Source: Euleptes europaea (lineage: Eukaryota > Chordata > Lepidosauria > Squamata > Sphaerodactylidae). Taken from it: a stretch of DNA of 64,000 nt. This document shows positions 12,007 through 23,243 of this stretch, piece after piece. Numbering within the stretch: position 1 is the stretch's first letter; every line of letters begins with the position of its first letter. A program made the translations under genes and the position numbers. The stretch is taken from positions 11,353,821 to 11,417,820 of the forward strand of contig NC_079312.1 in assembly GCF_029931775.1 (NCBI RefSeq). Direction: 5' to 3'. Below the pieces are notes generated by a model that worked only from the letters and a program-made list of their open reading frames with translations, made no database searches and was not told the origin of the DNA.

Positions 12007-12022
12007 TAACACACACACACAG

Positions 12023-13580
12023 TATAAAATAACAGTATTATTTTTAAATTTCTCAATTTGAATATAGCCAGTCCCCCTCTACATCGACCTAAATTTTTGT
12101 ATGGGTTCTGTCACTGAAGAAGCTCAATATGTTTGGGTAAAAACTTTTTTTATCATGATAAAGTAACATATGATCATGGAATGCCCTATGCTTAGTGAGT
12201 TGAGGGCCAGTTTCATTCATCCTTTATTTATCCATGTGGAAAGGTCTGGAAAGGTCTGGCTACGAATGATTCTGTTACTCTGTCTGTGGCAAAATTTATC
12301 AGAGAAGATCTGTGTAGTCTGGAGATCAGATGTAATTCAGTGTGATCTCCAGGCCCCTCCAGCAGGATAAACCAGTAATCCTAATTTTTCAGTTGATAAT
12401 TTTGTGTGGGCTGCAAACGATGTTATAAATATCCAAATGGCCCTTGGCAGAAAAAAGGTTCCCCACCCCTGCTGTTCAGGAAGCAGCAAAGATCTTGAGG
12501 AGGGAATTGTACTGAAAATACTCCCCATTATAGGGCAACAACATGGCTAAACAGAACTTCAGGAGGGCACAGGGGTCTTTCCTCTAAGAAAAAATACTGC
12601 CAGTGCAGCGAGCTTTGGGGTTGGTGAGGGGAGTGAGCAGGCGGGGTCTAGTCTATATGAATAAAGGGACCTGCCTGTCAGTCTTTTTGCGGCAGCCAGA
12701 CCTCCTCAGGAAACTTGGCCATCAGCTTTAGGAATCTCTTGGCAGGACAAGTTCCCCTCCTTGTTCTATCAGACTTCCAGACAGACATTCCCTGAACTGC
12801 AGAGCAGAGATGAGAGAAAGGATCCCCACCCCACCCAGAAATCCATCTTGGTCTCTGTTAACAATATTAAATGATGGGTCTGATCTGTGCCTGGCGTGGC
12901 TCCCCCTGGGTCTGCTCTGAGCTTGACAAAGAACAGCAGAATATTACAAAGAGAACTCGACTTCCAAATCCATGGGCATCACCTGGAACATGGCTGTGGT
13001 GTCTTTTGCTTGGCTTCTCCCGCATACCACCTTCCTCCCTCACCATCTTTCTCACAAAACAGAAGCGTTCACAGACGACTCTTGTTTTCCCTCTGCCCAG
13101 ATTTTACCTCCAATTTTCCATCCAGCCCAGCTGATTCCATTCCAAGAAGGGTCTCAGGCAGGGGCCTTTCCCAGCCCTGCAACCCAAAATCTTCCTGCCT
13201 TAACTTTAAATGCCATCCCTGAACTCCAGACTTTTGAGATGCAGGACAGGAGCTCTGCCAATGAGCGAGGGCCCCTGCTCTGGCCCAGTCAAATCAACAA
13301 GGCCATCTTTCCTCCCATCAGCCTCAGCCATTCAAACAAAGGACTGTGGAAGAACCCCTCTGCGCCAAAATAGAAAGGCTGAAAAAGGAGCCCCAGGGAT
13401 TTGCAAACAGGACCAAGCCTGGATATCCTCTATCTCTCCCAGTCAGAGCCCTCTTCATCAACAGATTGTTGTTTACAGCATCTAAGTATTTAATGCTTTC
13501 TTTTTCAGGCGCTGTTAAGATCCCCAGGTGTGGGATCTCCATTCTTTCCTCTGTGGCAAATGGAAGTGTGTCCTGAAGTT
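12023..13580. other. Non-coding; downstream part of a KRAB locus
   Basis: The left part holds small SINE and hAT end fragments (about 12310-12365 and 12445-12480). From about 12700 the sequence follows, on the minus strand, the intron that lies downstream of the KRAB exons at 22900-23100 and 25740-25860, so it belongs to the KRAB exon at 13654. No finger array follows it in the window. Confidence 0.5.
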
Positions 13581-13653
13581 CAAGAGAGTCAAAGAAAGAC
13601 GCTACCCCCTCCCTTCTCTTCTGTGTTCATAATGAAAGGGAAACGATTCTTAC

Positions 13654-13783
13654 CCAGAGAGGCCATAGTCTCATAATTTTCCTCCATAACATCCCAGAAG
13701 AGTTTTCTTTGGCCTGGATCCAGCAGATCCCATTCCTCCTCCGTGAAGAGCACGGCTACATCCTCAAAGCACACTGGGGGTCT
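13654..13783 (-). CDS. KRAB-A box exon of a KRAB zinc-finger gene (orphan)
   Basis: This is a 130-bp exon with a clean acceptor (TTTCAG before AGA) and donor (GTAAGAATC). It enters in phase 0 and leaves in phase 1, the same as the other KRAB exons here. It encodes a complete KRAB-A box with FEDVAV, EEEW, LDPGQR and VMEENY; such boxes bind TRIM28/KAP1 to silence chromatin in the nucleus. The DV pair and EEW are intact, making it the most canonical of the four KRAB exons in the window. A decayed SCAN exon lies about 430 bp upstream on the same strand. No finger exon is found downstream as far as the left edge, so the gene is either truncated or its fingers lie outside the window. Protein-level expression is unproven. 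Confidence 0.8.
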
Positions 13784-14067
13784 CTGAAAGAGGAAAAGAA
13801 GGCCCAGCTGAATATTGATTCCTTCCCCTGGGCAGAAAGAAAGAAGAATCCTATTGACTAGCCAACTGCTTAAAAAGTGGTTTCGCTCTTCTCCTCCCCC
13901 TCTGACAAGTAGAATATACTGAAAGTCTCCAAGAAATACAAATTTAGAAAATTGCAAAGGACTGGGCTTCTCCTTGTCAAGTTCAGCTAAATGAAAAACA
14001 AACAAACAACCCGCCCCATTTGACTGTATAGTGGGTTCAACAACCGAATTACTTTGCATGGGTACTA

Positions 14068-14125
14068 TCCTTCCAAGGTCGGTAAAATTTGTACCCAGCT
14101 TGCTGGGGGTAAAGGGAAGAAGGGG
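14068..14125 (+). mobile_element. Sauria-type SINE fragment
   Basis: This matches, in opposite orientation, the middle of the SINE at 45664-45933 (the stretch with TACCCAGCTTGCTGGG and TTCCAAGGTCGGTAAAAT). Confidence 0.6.
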
Positions 14126-14217
14126 TCAATTCTAAGAGCATAGTCAACTGAAACGCACTGACCCGCTTCAACTCTAGGTGAGGTCTAACCAGAGCAGAGT
14201 AAAGTGATACCATCACT

Positions 14218-14590
14218 TCGAGTTGGCTGTAAGCCCCGCTTGGCCCCTTGGCCTCCTGAGAGCAGAAGCCTTGGAAGAATTGACGCAACTCCTCCCTCCT
14301 CGTGGCATCCTCTTGCAAGATGACGACCTTCACTTTCCCATAGTCCTCTCTCTCTTGAGCATTCAGGTTCAAAAAGGCCCGGGAAGCTTCTCTGTGGAGG
14401 GCTGGCAGGAGTCTTCTCTGGGCTACCGGCAGGATTTGGCCACTTGCTCAAAGGAAGCTAAAAAGACCTTTACGTCATCCCATGGGGTTCATTCTCCTGG
14501 CAAGTGTTGGATTCCCCATGACAAGTGAGGGGACTCCTCCATCATGAGGAACTCCTGCATCGTGCCTTCCCAGTGCTGGGTCCCCCTCTC
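14218..14590 (-). pseudogene. Decayed SCAN-domain exon
   Basis: Compared with the intact SCAN exon at 63085-63783, this stretch keeps the equivalents of about residues 40-165, including [17 protein letters not shown] and FCSQEAKGPSGAYSQLE. It has an in-frame stop after FEQVAKSC and a missing segment in the capsid-like part. The C-terminal half of the SCAN fold is replaced by CR1-like sequence (SLYSALVRPHLE). It lies directly upstream of the KRAB exon at 13654-13783, so it probably belonged to a SCAN-KRAB finger gene. It cannot encode a working SCAN dimerisation domain. Confidence 0.8.
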
Positions 14591-15120
14591 TTCTGGCTCA
14601 TCCTTTACCTGTTGTGGGCATGGCCAGTCCCAGAAATTCCTCGGTGGTCTGAACTTGCAGATCAGCAGCAGCTTTTCCTTCTGATTCTAAACACTTCTCT
14701 GTGTTATCTGCAAACCTGTCCTTCGTTTCAAACCTTTTCCCGCATTTCAACATCACCTGGAACTTGAGACCTCAGATGAGGAAGATGTCAAGATGTCACC
14801 CACCCTACTGAACTAGCAGTCTCCCCGATTAACCTGGTGGACTTTCTTCCTGGGGGGAAAGGGCAGAAAACAGATCCTGATGATCATTAGCTGGGCCCTG
14901 TTACCCAAGGAGGGAAAAACATTTCAGCTGTTGACAGTGGATTTTAAGTTACCATAAGAGGAGCCATCTTTATTTTCCTCCTGGTTTCCTTTCTGGCTAA
15001 GAATAGGCTTCTGAATTGTGCTGGCTCTGCTGTTGTACAAGATTGATGGCCTGAGAACACAAAGCAAAGTTTGTCTGTGTCTGCTCTTTCTGATAAGAAC
15101 GAACGCAGCACAAAGTTTCA
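14591..15120. other. No gene recognised
   Basis: This stretch lies upstream of the decayed SCAN exon. I see no coding exon and no clear repeat family. Confidence 0.35.
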
Positions 15121-15260
15121 CTGAAGAAGGGGTGTTTGGATTTTCAGTTTGGAAACTACCGGGGGTGTGTGTGTTATTTTTATTGTTAGTAACAACAATA
15201 AACTCAAGCCATGTTCAAAGAACAAGCAACCTGGAAACCGCTCTCCCTTCAGCCCGTACA
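15120..15260 (-). repeat. Segment duplicated at 30880-31010
   Basis: The minus strand here matches the plus strand at 30880-31010, including TTACTAACAATAA and GGTAGTTTCCAA. Its nature is unknown; it may be part of the 5' region of the KRAB family. Confidence 0.5.
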
Positions 15261-15321
15261 GTGGGAAATTCCTGGAGATTTGGAGATGGAGCCCAGGGAG
15301 GGGCATCAGATCAGTATAAAG

Positions 15322-15900
15322 CAGGGGTCCTCAAACTACGGCCCGCGGGCTGGATCCGGCCCCTCAGGGTCCTGAACCCGGCCCCTCAGGCCGGGCCCAA
15401 AACCAGCGCCCCGCCCCCCCACCAGGAGCTACGAGCCCCATGATGCAGCTCGGCCCGCCTCTGGATGGAAACAGGAGGGGGAGAAAGCCCGTTCCCCCTC
15501 CCGCTGCATGCCGGGAGTGGTAGTTCGAAGCAGCCCTCTGCACGGGGATGGCCTCCGACCGGCTCTGCTTGGGCGCTATCTTGTGACCTGAGGCGGCCGT
15601 CACCATCTCCTCCTCCTTTCCCCCTCCCTACCTGCCTGCCTTCATCCAGCCCCCCAAAAGAGGGAGCTGAGGAGGCTGCCGCCAATTGCAGCCGCTGCTG
15701 GTGGTTTGGGAAGAAGCCGGAGGCAGCCGACCCGGACCTCAAGCCTGTAAGGGGGGCAACGGCTTGCCTCTGGGGCAACCCGCCTTCCTCTATTTCCCCC
15801 CCACCCCTTCCCCTCTGTCTAGCCTCCTCCCTCCTTCGCCTGGTCCCAAGTGCGCCTACTCAGGAGTAAACCGCATTGACTCCCGGTAGAGCTTAGCCCG
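15322..15900. other. CpG-rich block with hAT-type left end and promoter-like motif
   Basis: The block starts with a hAT-like end (CAGGGGTCCTCAAACTACGG). It is rich in CpG over about 580 bp. On the minus strand it carries ACTACCACTCCCGGCATGC (about 15505-15525), close to the ACTAYRNNNCCCR motif of ZNF143/THAP11-type promoters. Short open frames here come from GC content. It may be a relic promoter island or the body of the hAT element. Confidence 0.4.
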
Positions 15901-15929
15901 CCTCCTCCTGTCCGGAGTTGCTCCTGTCT

Positions 15930-16330
15930 AAGCCGAATTTGGCCAATTATGCACGGGAGGTTTTGCCTTGGATTTGCCACTCTCTAGAGACACATTTTCC
16001 CCATCTTGCATGCTCAAAACTCTGCATTGGGGGGGGGGCTTATTGTTGAGCTTTGAGCATTCAGATGGGGAAAATGTGCCTCTAGAGAGGGGCAAATTCA
16101 AGGCAAAAACTCCCGTGCATAATTGGCCAAAAATAAGCCCCCGTGCAGAGTTTTGAGAATTAGATAGGAGAAATGTGCATCTAGAGAGCGGCAAATCCAA
16201 GACAAAACCTTCCACGCATAAACATTTCCCCCCATCTGAATTCTCAAAAAAACTGCATAGGAGCTTATTTTTGACTTTTCAGGATTTGACTCGGGAAAAT
16301 TTGCATTTAGAGGGCAGCCCTAGGTTCGCA
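15930..16330. repeat. Cluster of inverted and direct copies of an approximately 60-bp unit
   Basis: The unit around AATTATGCACGGGAG and CTCTCTAGAG at 15946-16008 is repeated inverted at about 16066-16122. Partial copies follow to about 16320. The arms differ at only a few positions. No known family is recognised. Confidence 0.65.
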
Positions 16331-16400
16331 CTGAGATAGAACCTGCAACCTTCCACATTCCAAAGAGATACTCTACCACTGAGCCACAGCCCATTCCCTA
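16320..16400 (-). mobile_element. tRNA-like SINE head
   Basis: On the minus strand an A box (TGGCTCAGTGG) and a B-box-like GGTTCTATC are present. It is the same family as the copy at 16495-16705. Confidence 0.6.
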
Positions 16401-16494
16401 AATAAAACTGTTTGACTGAATCAGACTCTTGATCTACCTCATCCTTTCCACTGGAAATGCCGGGGGTTGAACCTAGGACCTTCTGAGGGGAGGG

Positions 16495-16705
16495 GCCGTG
16501 GCTCAGTGGTAGAGCATCTGCTTGGCATGCAGAGGGTTCCAGGTTCAATCCCTGGCATATCCAGTTAAAGGGACTAGGTGATGTGAAAGACCCCTGCCTG
16601 AGACCCTGGAGGGCTGCTGCCAGTCTGAGTAGACAATACTGACTTTGACGGACCAAGGGTCTGACTCTGTATAAGGCAGCTTCATGTGTTCATGCCAATG
16701 CCATG
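16495..16705 (+). mobile_element. tRNA-derived SINE
   Basis: The head carries an A box (TGGCTCAGTGG) and a B box (GGTTCAATCCC) in a tRNA-like layout. A body with GTGAAAGACCCCTGCC and a tail ending GGCAGCTTCATGTG follow. It is a SINE, not a tRNA gene, because the head runs into a conserved unrelated body seen in other copies. Confidence 0.8.
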
Positions 16706-17470
16706 CAGATGCTCTAACACTGAGCCACACCCATCTCTCTAAAATGCTCTCAGGGTCCTCACTTTGCGCTTCCTAGGAACTTTAAAAGCACCCTACTCTT
16801 GGAAAATAAGACAGGACTTTCTATTTAGTTATTGGTAATCTCTGAAAAATCTACTTTGCCACTCTTGAGCACTCTGGATTCCAAATCTCATTTATCAATG
16901 GGAGGGGGAAAATGCTTCTCCTCCAGAGCTCAGAGAAACGAGGCAGGTGTGAAGATGTCCTCTTGTCAAGTAATAACAGGAAAAATCTGAAAAATCTACT
17001 TTGCCACCCTGTGATTTCTCTTTTCTCATTTGTTATCAACCTGCTGCTTATTCTTTCCTCATCTTGGGACAAAGATCTGTTATGTAGACTGAATAAGGCA
17101 GATCACAAATGTTCTTGGCACACACTCTTGAAATGACACAATCCTGGCCCTAAATACTCATCCCTAACTGGGCAGAAAGACAGGATACAGATGTTGTAAA
17201 TATATGCTTTGATGTTTTGTATTGTCCTTGAGCACACCAAAGACACACAGAGCCCTTTGTTTATATAGAAGATGAACATGAGTCCTATAATAGGTCTTGA
17301 AAATGACCAATGCTTTCAATAAAGTTCTCAGTGCTAACAAGTTACATTTCTGTTTAATAAATTTATATTCTGGAGGAAAAGATAACCAGTAGAGCAAACT
17401 TCCTTGTTAAGAATGGCTTTTGACTTCTTGTTCCACTCTTCCACAGCAATTGAACTGTGAGGCGTCTGCC
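16706..17470. other. No gene recognised
   Basis: A 21-bp direct repeat (CTGAAAAATCTACTTTGCCAC) occurs near 16842 and 16988. Otherwise I see nothing identifiable. Confidence 0.35.
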
Positions 17471-17479
17471 CATGGTTAG

Positions 17480-18160
17480 CTTCTCCATGCCCCTTCACCG
17501 TCCCCCACTCAGTCGCGTTTCTTCGGCCTCAAGAGTCTGGATCTGAGGAAGGTTGCCCTTGCTCTGCTCCAGTAGCTGCCTGGCTGCCCGTTGTGACTGG
17601 CACCTGGCCGCCTTCTCTCCTCCCTGCCCTCCACGCCTCCCTGGCATTTATCCCCTCCTGCCGTCTATTTCCCCGCCCCCAGCTGAACTTACAAAGGGAG
17701 CCTTGGCTTCAGGCCTCCCTTCCTCTCCTGACTTTCCTCTTCCCCCTCCCTCCGTTCCCAATGCCGCGGGAAGGAGAGCATGTCCGTCCCGCTCCCTTGC
17801 AGCGGGTCTCTTCCCTGCAGCGGGCCAGTCCTCAGGCGGTCGCAGGTCCTGAGTGAGCCAGGCAGCCCAACGAGCTAGCCCTCCTGCCACCCTCTGCAAT
17901 ACCATGCTTGGTGAGGCCAGTGGTGGTAGCAAGGGCTGCAGCCGGGCCTTGGCATCCTCCTCCCTTGGAGGATGGATGTCTTGGGCCAGCGTCTTCCCGC
18001 CACTCTCCTGAAGATTCAGAGGGCGATGGCTCGGATAGCAGCGCCAGCGACCTGGCGGCAACTTCCTGCCGCTCTCCCAGTGACTTGGATGGCTGTGAAG
18101 CCAAGGCCTCCTGGACTCCCAGGTATGTCCTGGAGGCCCGGGAAATGTGGTGAGAGGCAG
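17480..18160. other. CpG-rich block with open frames on both strands
   Basis: The block is GC-rich with many CpGs. The plus strand reads HSPEDSEGDGSDSSASDLAA up to a donor-like CCCAG/GTATGT at about 18121. The minus strand has a 199-residue frame rich in Pro, Gly and Arg. Neither matches a protein I know. It could be a CpG-island first exon or random GC-rich sequence. Confidence 0.3.
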
Positions 18161-18189
18161 TGTCTCAAGACATAAACTTACAAAGATTG

Positions 18190-18455
18190 CAAAAAGTGTT
18201 TCCAGTGGATATCTGTGTTGGAAGGCTTTAAGAGAGTACATGTTCATGGAGGATAAGGGTATCCATGGCTACTAGTCAAATGAATACTAGTCATGATGCA
18301 TGCCTATTTTTTCCAGTATCAGAGGAGCATACGTATTATATTAGGTGCTGTGGAACACAGGCTGGATGCTGCTACAGTTGCCTTGTGTGAACAGACTTAT
18401 GAACTTGATGGGCCTTGGTCTGACCAAGCATGGCTTTTCCTATGTTCCTATGTCT
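18190..18455 (+). mobile_element. CR1 LINE 3' tail
   Basis: This is the plus-strand CR1 3' end, with TGCTGTGGAACACAGGC and GATGGGCCTTGGTCTGA, diverged from the other copies. Confidence 0.75.
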
Positions 18456-18459
18456 GTAG

Positions 18460-18565
18460 TAGAACAAAATTTAAGTCCGGCACCACCTTAAGGACCAACA
18501 ATTTTTTTCCAAAATATAAGCTTCTGTGACTCAAAGTTCATTTCATCAGACAAAAATGAAACTGA
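18460..18565 (-). mobile_element. Decayed relative of the 56805 hammerhead-like element
   Basis: The stretch keeps the ACCTTAAGGACCAACAA block and CTGATGA on the minus strand, but the GAAA box is lost. It is an old copy of the same family. Confidence 0.55.
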
Positions 18566-18774
18566 ACACCCATCAACCCCTTTATTATCCCAGTCAGGTG
18601 GGCAGCATGTTACAAAGCAGGGCCAATGCAGGTCAGGATGCAGAAGTACAATGCAAAACGTAATCAGCATGATTTGATTTGGGGGATATGCATTGAGGTG
18701 AACAAGGCAGGAAATTAGCATGTTTAGCTATGAAACTACTTCAGCATAAATTAACATTCATACAGGTGATTTTA

Positions 18775-19085
18775 TACCTGATCGGGATAGCCTGATCTTG
18801 TCAAATCTCAGAAGTTAAACAGGGTCATAGAATCATAGAGTTAGAAGGGACCACTAGGTCATCAAATCCAACCCCCTGCACAATGCAGGAAATTCACAAC
18901 TACCTCCCCCCACCTAGTGACCAGAAAATGGCAAGTATTTGGAGGGGAGACTTCCGAGGAATACCAGGGGGTGATGCAGTGGAAACAGTGGCAAACCACC
19001 TCAGAACATCTCTTGCCTTGAAAACCCTACAGGGTCACCTTACGTCATCTGACTTGATGGCAAAGAATACTGTGTTACAAAATAC
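18775..19085 (+). mobile_element. 5S rRNA-derived SINE with a nested repeat
   Basis: The sequence follows 5S rRNA (GATCTCAGAAG-like, then GGGAGAC...GGAATACCAGG) and ends with the BovB-like TGACTTGATGGCA tail. A piece starting CATAGAATCATAGAG (about 18827-18915), a common reptile repeat, is inserted in the 5S part. Confidence 0.75.
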
Positions 19086-19214
19086 AAATAATAAAGAAAA
19101 GCATTCAAAACCCCATTAGCAGAAATTGCTTTTGTTGTCAGAGGGCTTCTATTGAACTTTTGTAGTCTCCGGTGAAACCTACAGATCTTACACAGCATTT
19201 CCCTAGCTGCTATG

Positions 19215-19427
19215 AAATGAGTTAAGCTGGCTAGACGGATTCAGATGTAAGGTGAGGCTTCGGCTGTGAATGAAACTTTTTCCACACTCCATTTTATGTG
19301 GCTTCTCCCCTGTGAACTTTGATGTCTTGTTTGGTCGACATTTCAAGAGAAGTTCTTTCCACATTCCGAGCATTTACATGGCTTCTGCCTTTGATGTGCA
19401 GTTAGTATAAGAAAAAATCTTGCCCCA

Positions 19428-19430
<3 letters not shown>
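19215..19430 (-). pseudogene. Decayed C2H2 fingers downstream of the 17-finger exon
   Basis: Beyond the stop of the finger exon the minus strand still shows finger remnants in changing frames. They include a CSECGKNFS-like piece near 19350 and a GEKPHKMECGKSF piece near 19290. They suggest that the array once had about three more fingers, now cut off by the stop after EKPYKFF. Confidence 0.75.
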
Positions 19431-20921
<1,491 letters not shown>

Positions 20922-21005
20922 TCAAAGAAGAATGAAAAGGTACAAATACCAGTGGAATTCTACCAGGCCAATCCTACCCCTTCCTTTTACATAAAGCCCT
21001 TAACA

Positions 21006-21191
21006 CGGGTGTTGAACTCAATTGTTTCAAGGGCCAGATATAACATAAGTGTTATTTGGCTGGGCAGGGCCATACCTCACAAGCCCAGATTGAGAGTGGG
21101 GTGGCGGTGGCTGCCTTGAATGGCTCGCGGACCGGATAAGAGCTCTCAAGGGGCCGCATCAGGCTCTCAGGCCTTATGTGTGACACCCCTG
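21006..21191. mobile_element. hAT non-autonomous element
   Basis: The ends are GGGTGTTGAAC and GTGTGACACCCCTG, inverted with a few changes. The 8-bp flanks CCTTAACA (20998-21005) and CCTTTACA (21192-21199) differ at one base. The related intron at about 47080-47110 reads straight through this position without the element. Confidence 0.75.
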
Positions 21192-21284
21192 CCTTTACAC
21201 AAATAACTTGTAGCTTTGGGATTGAATGTCATCAATATCATACCCAACTATATATCATTATATAACTCCTCTGAATAACTGCCT

Positions 21285-21425
21285 GGGTGCTGTGGTAAAT
21301 TAGCTAAGAGTGAACAAATTGAAACAAAAGCCCGAAAAGACTGTGGTCACGCTGGTTGGGAAGGTGGAGATCTTGAAGTACATTGTGCTCCCCACATTTG
21401 ATGGAGTTCACTGCTGTTTTATTGA
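21285..21425 (+). mobile_element. L2-like LINE reverse-transcriptase fragment
   Basis: The plus strand reads approximately KPEKT-VTLVGKVEILKYIVLPTF, matching the C-terminal RT region of L2-type LINEs. The same fragment, longer, lies inverted at 45290-46118. Confidence 0.65.
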
Positions 21426-21789
21426 CTATTCCTGCATAATTTTATAATAAAACGCTTTACTCATATTTTGTGGTGTTCTTGAATTCAGTCTGAATCCAGC
21501 ACTTGCGCCTTGATTGGCTACAACTACCACATTAATGGCTTTCTGAAACTTGCCTTGTAAACGTCCAACCTTGCAAGGGTGGCATTCTTGATTTTAATCC
21601 CAAGAGGGCTAAAGGATTTGTCCCTTGGTCTCTGGCTGGCTGGGTAGAAAAGGGGCTGGGGGTAGTGCTATCTAGCAATTGTGAGGACTCACACATCAGC
21701 CTTTTTTATTTTGTCTTGCTTGACCTGCCTCTGTGAGGGATTTTGGCTTTTAAGTCTCTTTCCAGTGCCAACCATTAAAGGAAGTGGAA

Positions 21790-22075
21790 CACGCTTAAAC
21801 AAGTACCCCTAGATCCCTCCCCCCACCACCACACACTTCTTGTATGAGGAGCTATGGATGACCGTGGAAGGCATAACTCATCCACAATCAAAGCAACATG
21901 TCTGAGTATTGGCACCTGCTTCAGGATGGTGTGCCAAAAACATCCCTCTGCTATTTGCAATGGAAGCAAAGATTTATTCATGAGAAGCCAGAATAGTACC
22001 ACAGTAGAGAAAGGGAGGGTGGAAAACCTCTCCTGTGGGGAAAAAAAAGGATTTAACCACTTCCTTGGCCTGCCA
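21790..22075 (+). repeat. Unclassified dispersed repeat
   Basis: The stretch matches, in either orientation, 34900-35280, 36140-36300, 47640-48080 and part of 4830-5150. Shared blocks include GGAGCTATGGATGACCGTGG, CTGCTTCAGGATG and TTTGCAATGGAAGC. There is no open frame. Confidence 0.6.
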
Positions 22076-22084
22076 AAGCCTAGT

Positions 22085-22560
22085 CATTGGAATGTCTGAC
22101 AAGGATCGTGGAAGATCCCCACTCAGATCCCCACTCAGCCACAGAAGGCTGCCAGCTGACTTTCGCCCAGTCACATGTCTTAGCTAGACCTACCTCACAG
22201 ACTTGTTGTAAGGATGAAAAGGAGGGGAGGAGAAGAGTGAAACCAATTTGTGCCCCAAGAAGGAGAAAGGCAGCACAGCTAAATGGGGCTTAAGAAAATC
22301 CCACTGCTTTCAGAGGCAGTGTGATGGAGTGGTTAGAGCGTCTGATGAGGATCTAAGAGACCCAGCTTGGAATATCCAAGACTCTTCTCAGGATACTTCC
22401 TGGGTGACCTTGGGCCAATCACACCTTTCAGCCAGGATAAAATAGGATCTAAGAGACCCAGCTTGGAATATCCAAGACTCTTCTCAGGATACTTCCTGGG
22501 TGACCTTGGGCCAATCACATCTCTCAGCCAGGATAAAATAGAGGAGAACAGAACAATATA
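22085..22560 (+). mobile_element. tRNA/CORE-type SINE copies, one with a 96-bp tandem duplication
   Basis: Two SINE-like stretches lie next to each other. The second, from about 22310, contains a perfectly spaced 96-bp tandem duplication (22348-22443 and 22444-22539), with both copies nearly identical and covering the TGGGTGACCTTGGGCCAATCAC block. Confidence 0.75.
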
Positions 22561-23110
22561 TGCTGCTTTTTGTCCCCTTTGAAGAGGAATATGGGGTACA
22601 AGTAATGCAGTTCTTCTGCTGTTTGCAGTGGAAGGAACAGTTGTTTATTTGTGGCAGGCAGAAATCAACAAAAAATAGAGGAGCATGGACAGCTACAGGG
22701 CTGGCAAGTGGAGAAAGCTGGTTAGACCTCCAGAAAATAAACAAATGGCTACTAGCCATGGTGACCGAAGGGAACTGCCATATTTAGAGGCAGCAGGTCC
22801 ACGAAGAGCAGTGCCAGGAAACAGAATCAGAGGAAGGTCTCAGCATCAGGGGAAGGTGTGCCAGGGTGCCAAAGAGGGGGGCAAAGGAGGCCAAAGTTCA
22901 CCTCCTCATTCTTCCAGAGAGATATTCCCTGAATTGCAGAACAGCCTGTAACTATTCAGTGCTTTCATTTCCAGGCTCTATAAGATCCCCAGGTATGGAA
23001 GTTCCTTTCCCTGAGGCAAAAGGAATTACATCCTGAAACTCAAGAGGACCAAAGGAAGAGGTTGCCACCTCCCTTCTCTTCCGTGTTCATGATAAAAAGG
23101 AAAAGATCCT
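22561..23110 (-). other. Intron of the KRAB finger gene; paralogous to 37190-37910
   Basis: No exon is seen. Read on the minus strand, the stretch matches the plus strand downstream of the KRAB exon at 37059-37188, including AATATGGCAGTTCCCTTC and CTGTTCCTTCCACTGCAAAC. Confidence 0.7.
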
Positions 23111-23113
23111 TAC

Positions 23114-23243
23114 TCAGACAGCCCAACATCTCATAGTTTTCCTTCATAACTTCCCAGAAGAGTTTTCTTTGGCCTGGATCCAACAGAGCCCATTCCTCCT
23201 CCATGAAGAACACGGCTACCTCCTCAAAGGACAATGCAGATCT
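23114..23243 (-). CDS. KRAB-A box exon of the 17-finger gene
   Basis: This is a 130-bp exon with acceptor TTTCAG before AGA and donor GTAAGGATC, phase 0 in and phase 1 out. It encodes [33 protein letters not shown] and KENYEMLGCL, a full-length KRAB-A box, which recruits TRIM28/KAP1 in known family members. The usual DV pair is EV here and the usual L/E before ENY is K, so binding could be weaker. The single trailing A joins TT of the finger exon to give Ile. It lies between the 27-codon exon (25268-25348) and the finger exon (20905), the order of a normal KRAB finger gene. I saw no KRAB-B exon. Confidence 0.85.

Larger units (their letters stand above)
10285..12022 (+). mobile_element. BovB (RTE) LINE 3' part carrying two insertions
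   Basis: The C-terminal BovB protein is readable in pieces, including MKKADRKKIDSFEMWCWRRV, SYFGHVMRRQ and GRPNKRWIDSIKEATAFNLQ. It is followed by the AGTCGGAAGCGACTTGACAG end and an (AC)n tail. A foldback element (10515-10738) splits the coding part and a Tc1/mariner-like element (11158-12006) splits the tail. The copy is 5' truncated and not functional. Confidence 0.85.

Noticed and set aside
15386-15869. Open frames of about 130 residues on both strands
   Set aside because: Low-complexity Pro/Ser/Gly content in a CpG-rich block, with no domain and no splice support.
16495-16570. tRNA gene
   Set aside because: The A and B boxes belong to the head of a SINE; the sequence continues into the shared SINE body and the tRNA fold is not complete.
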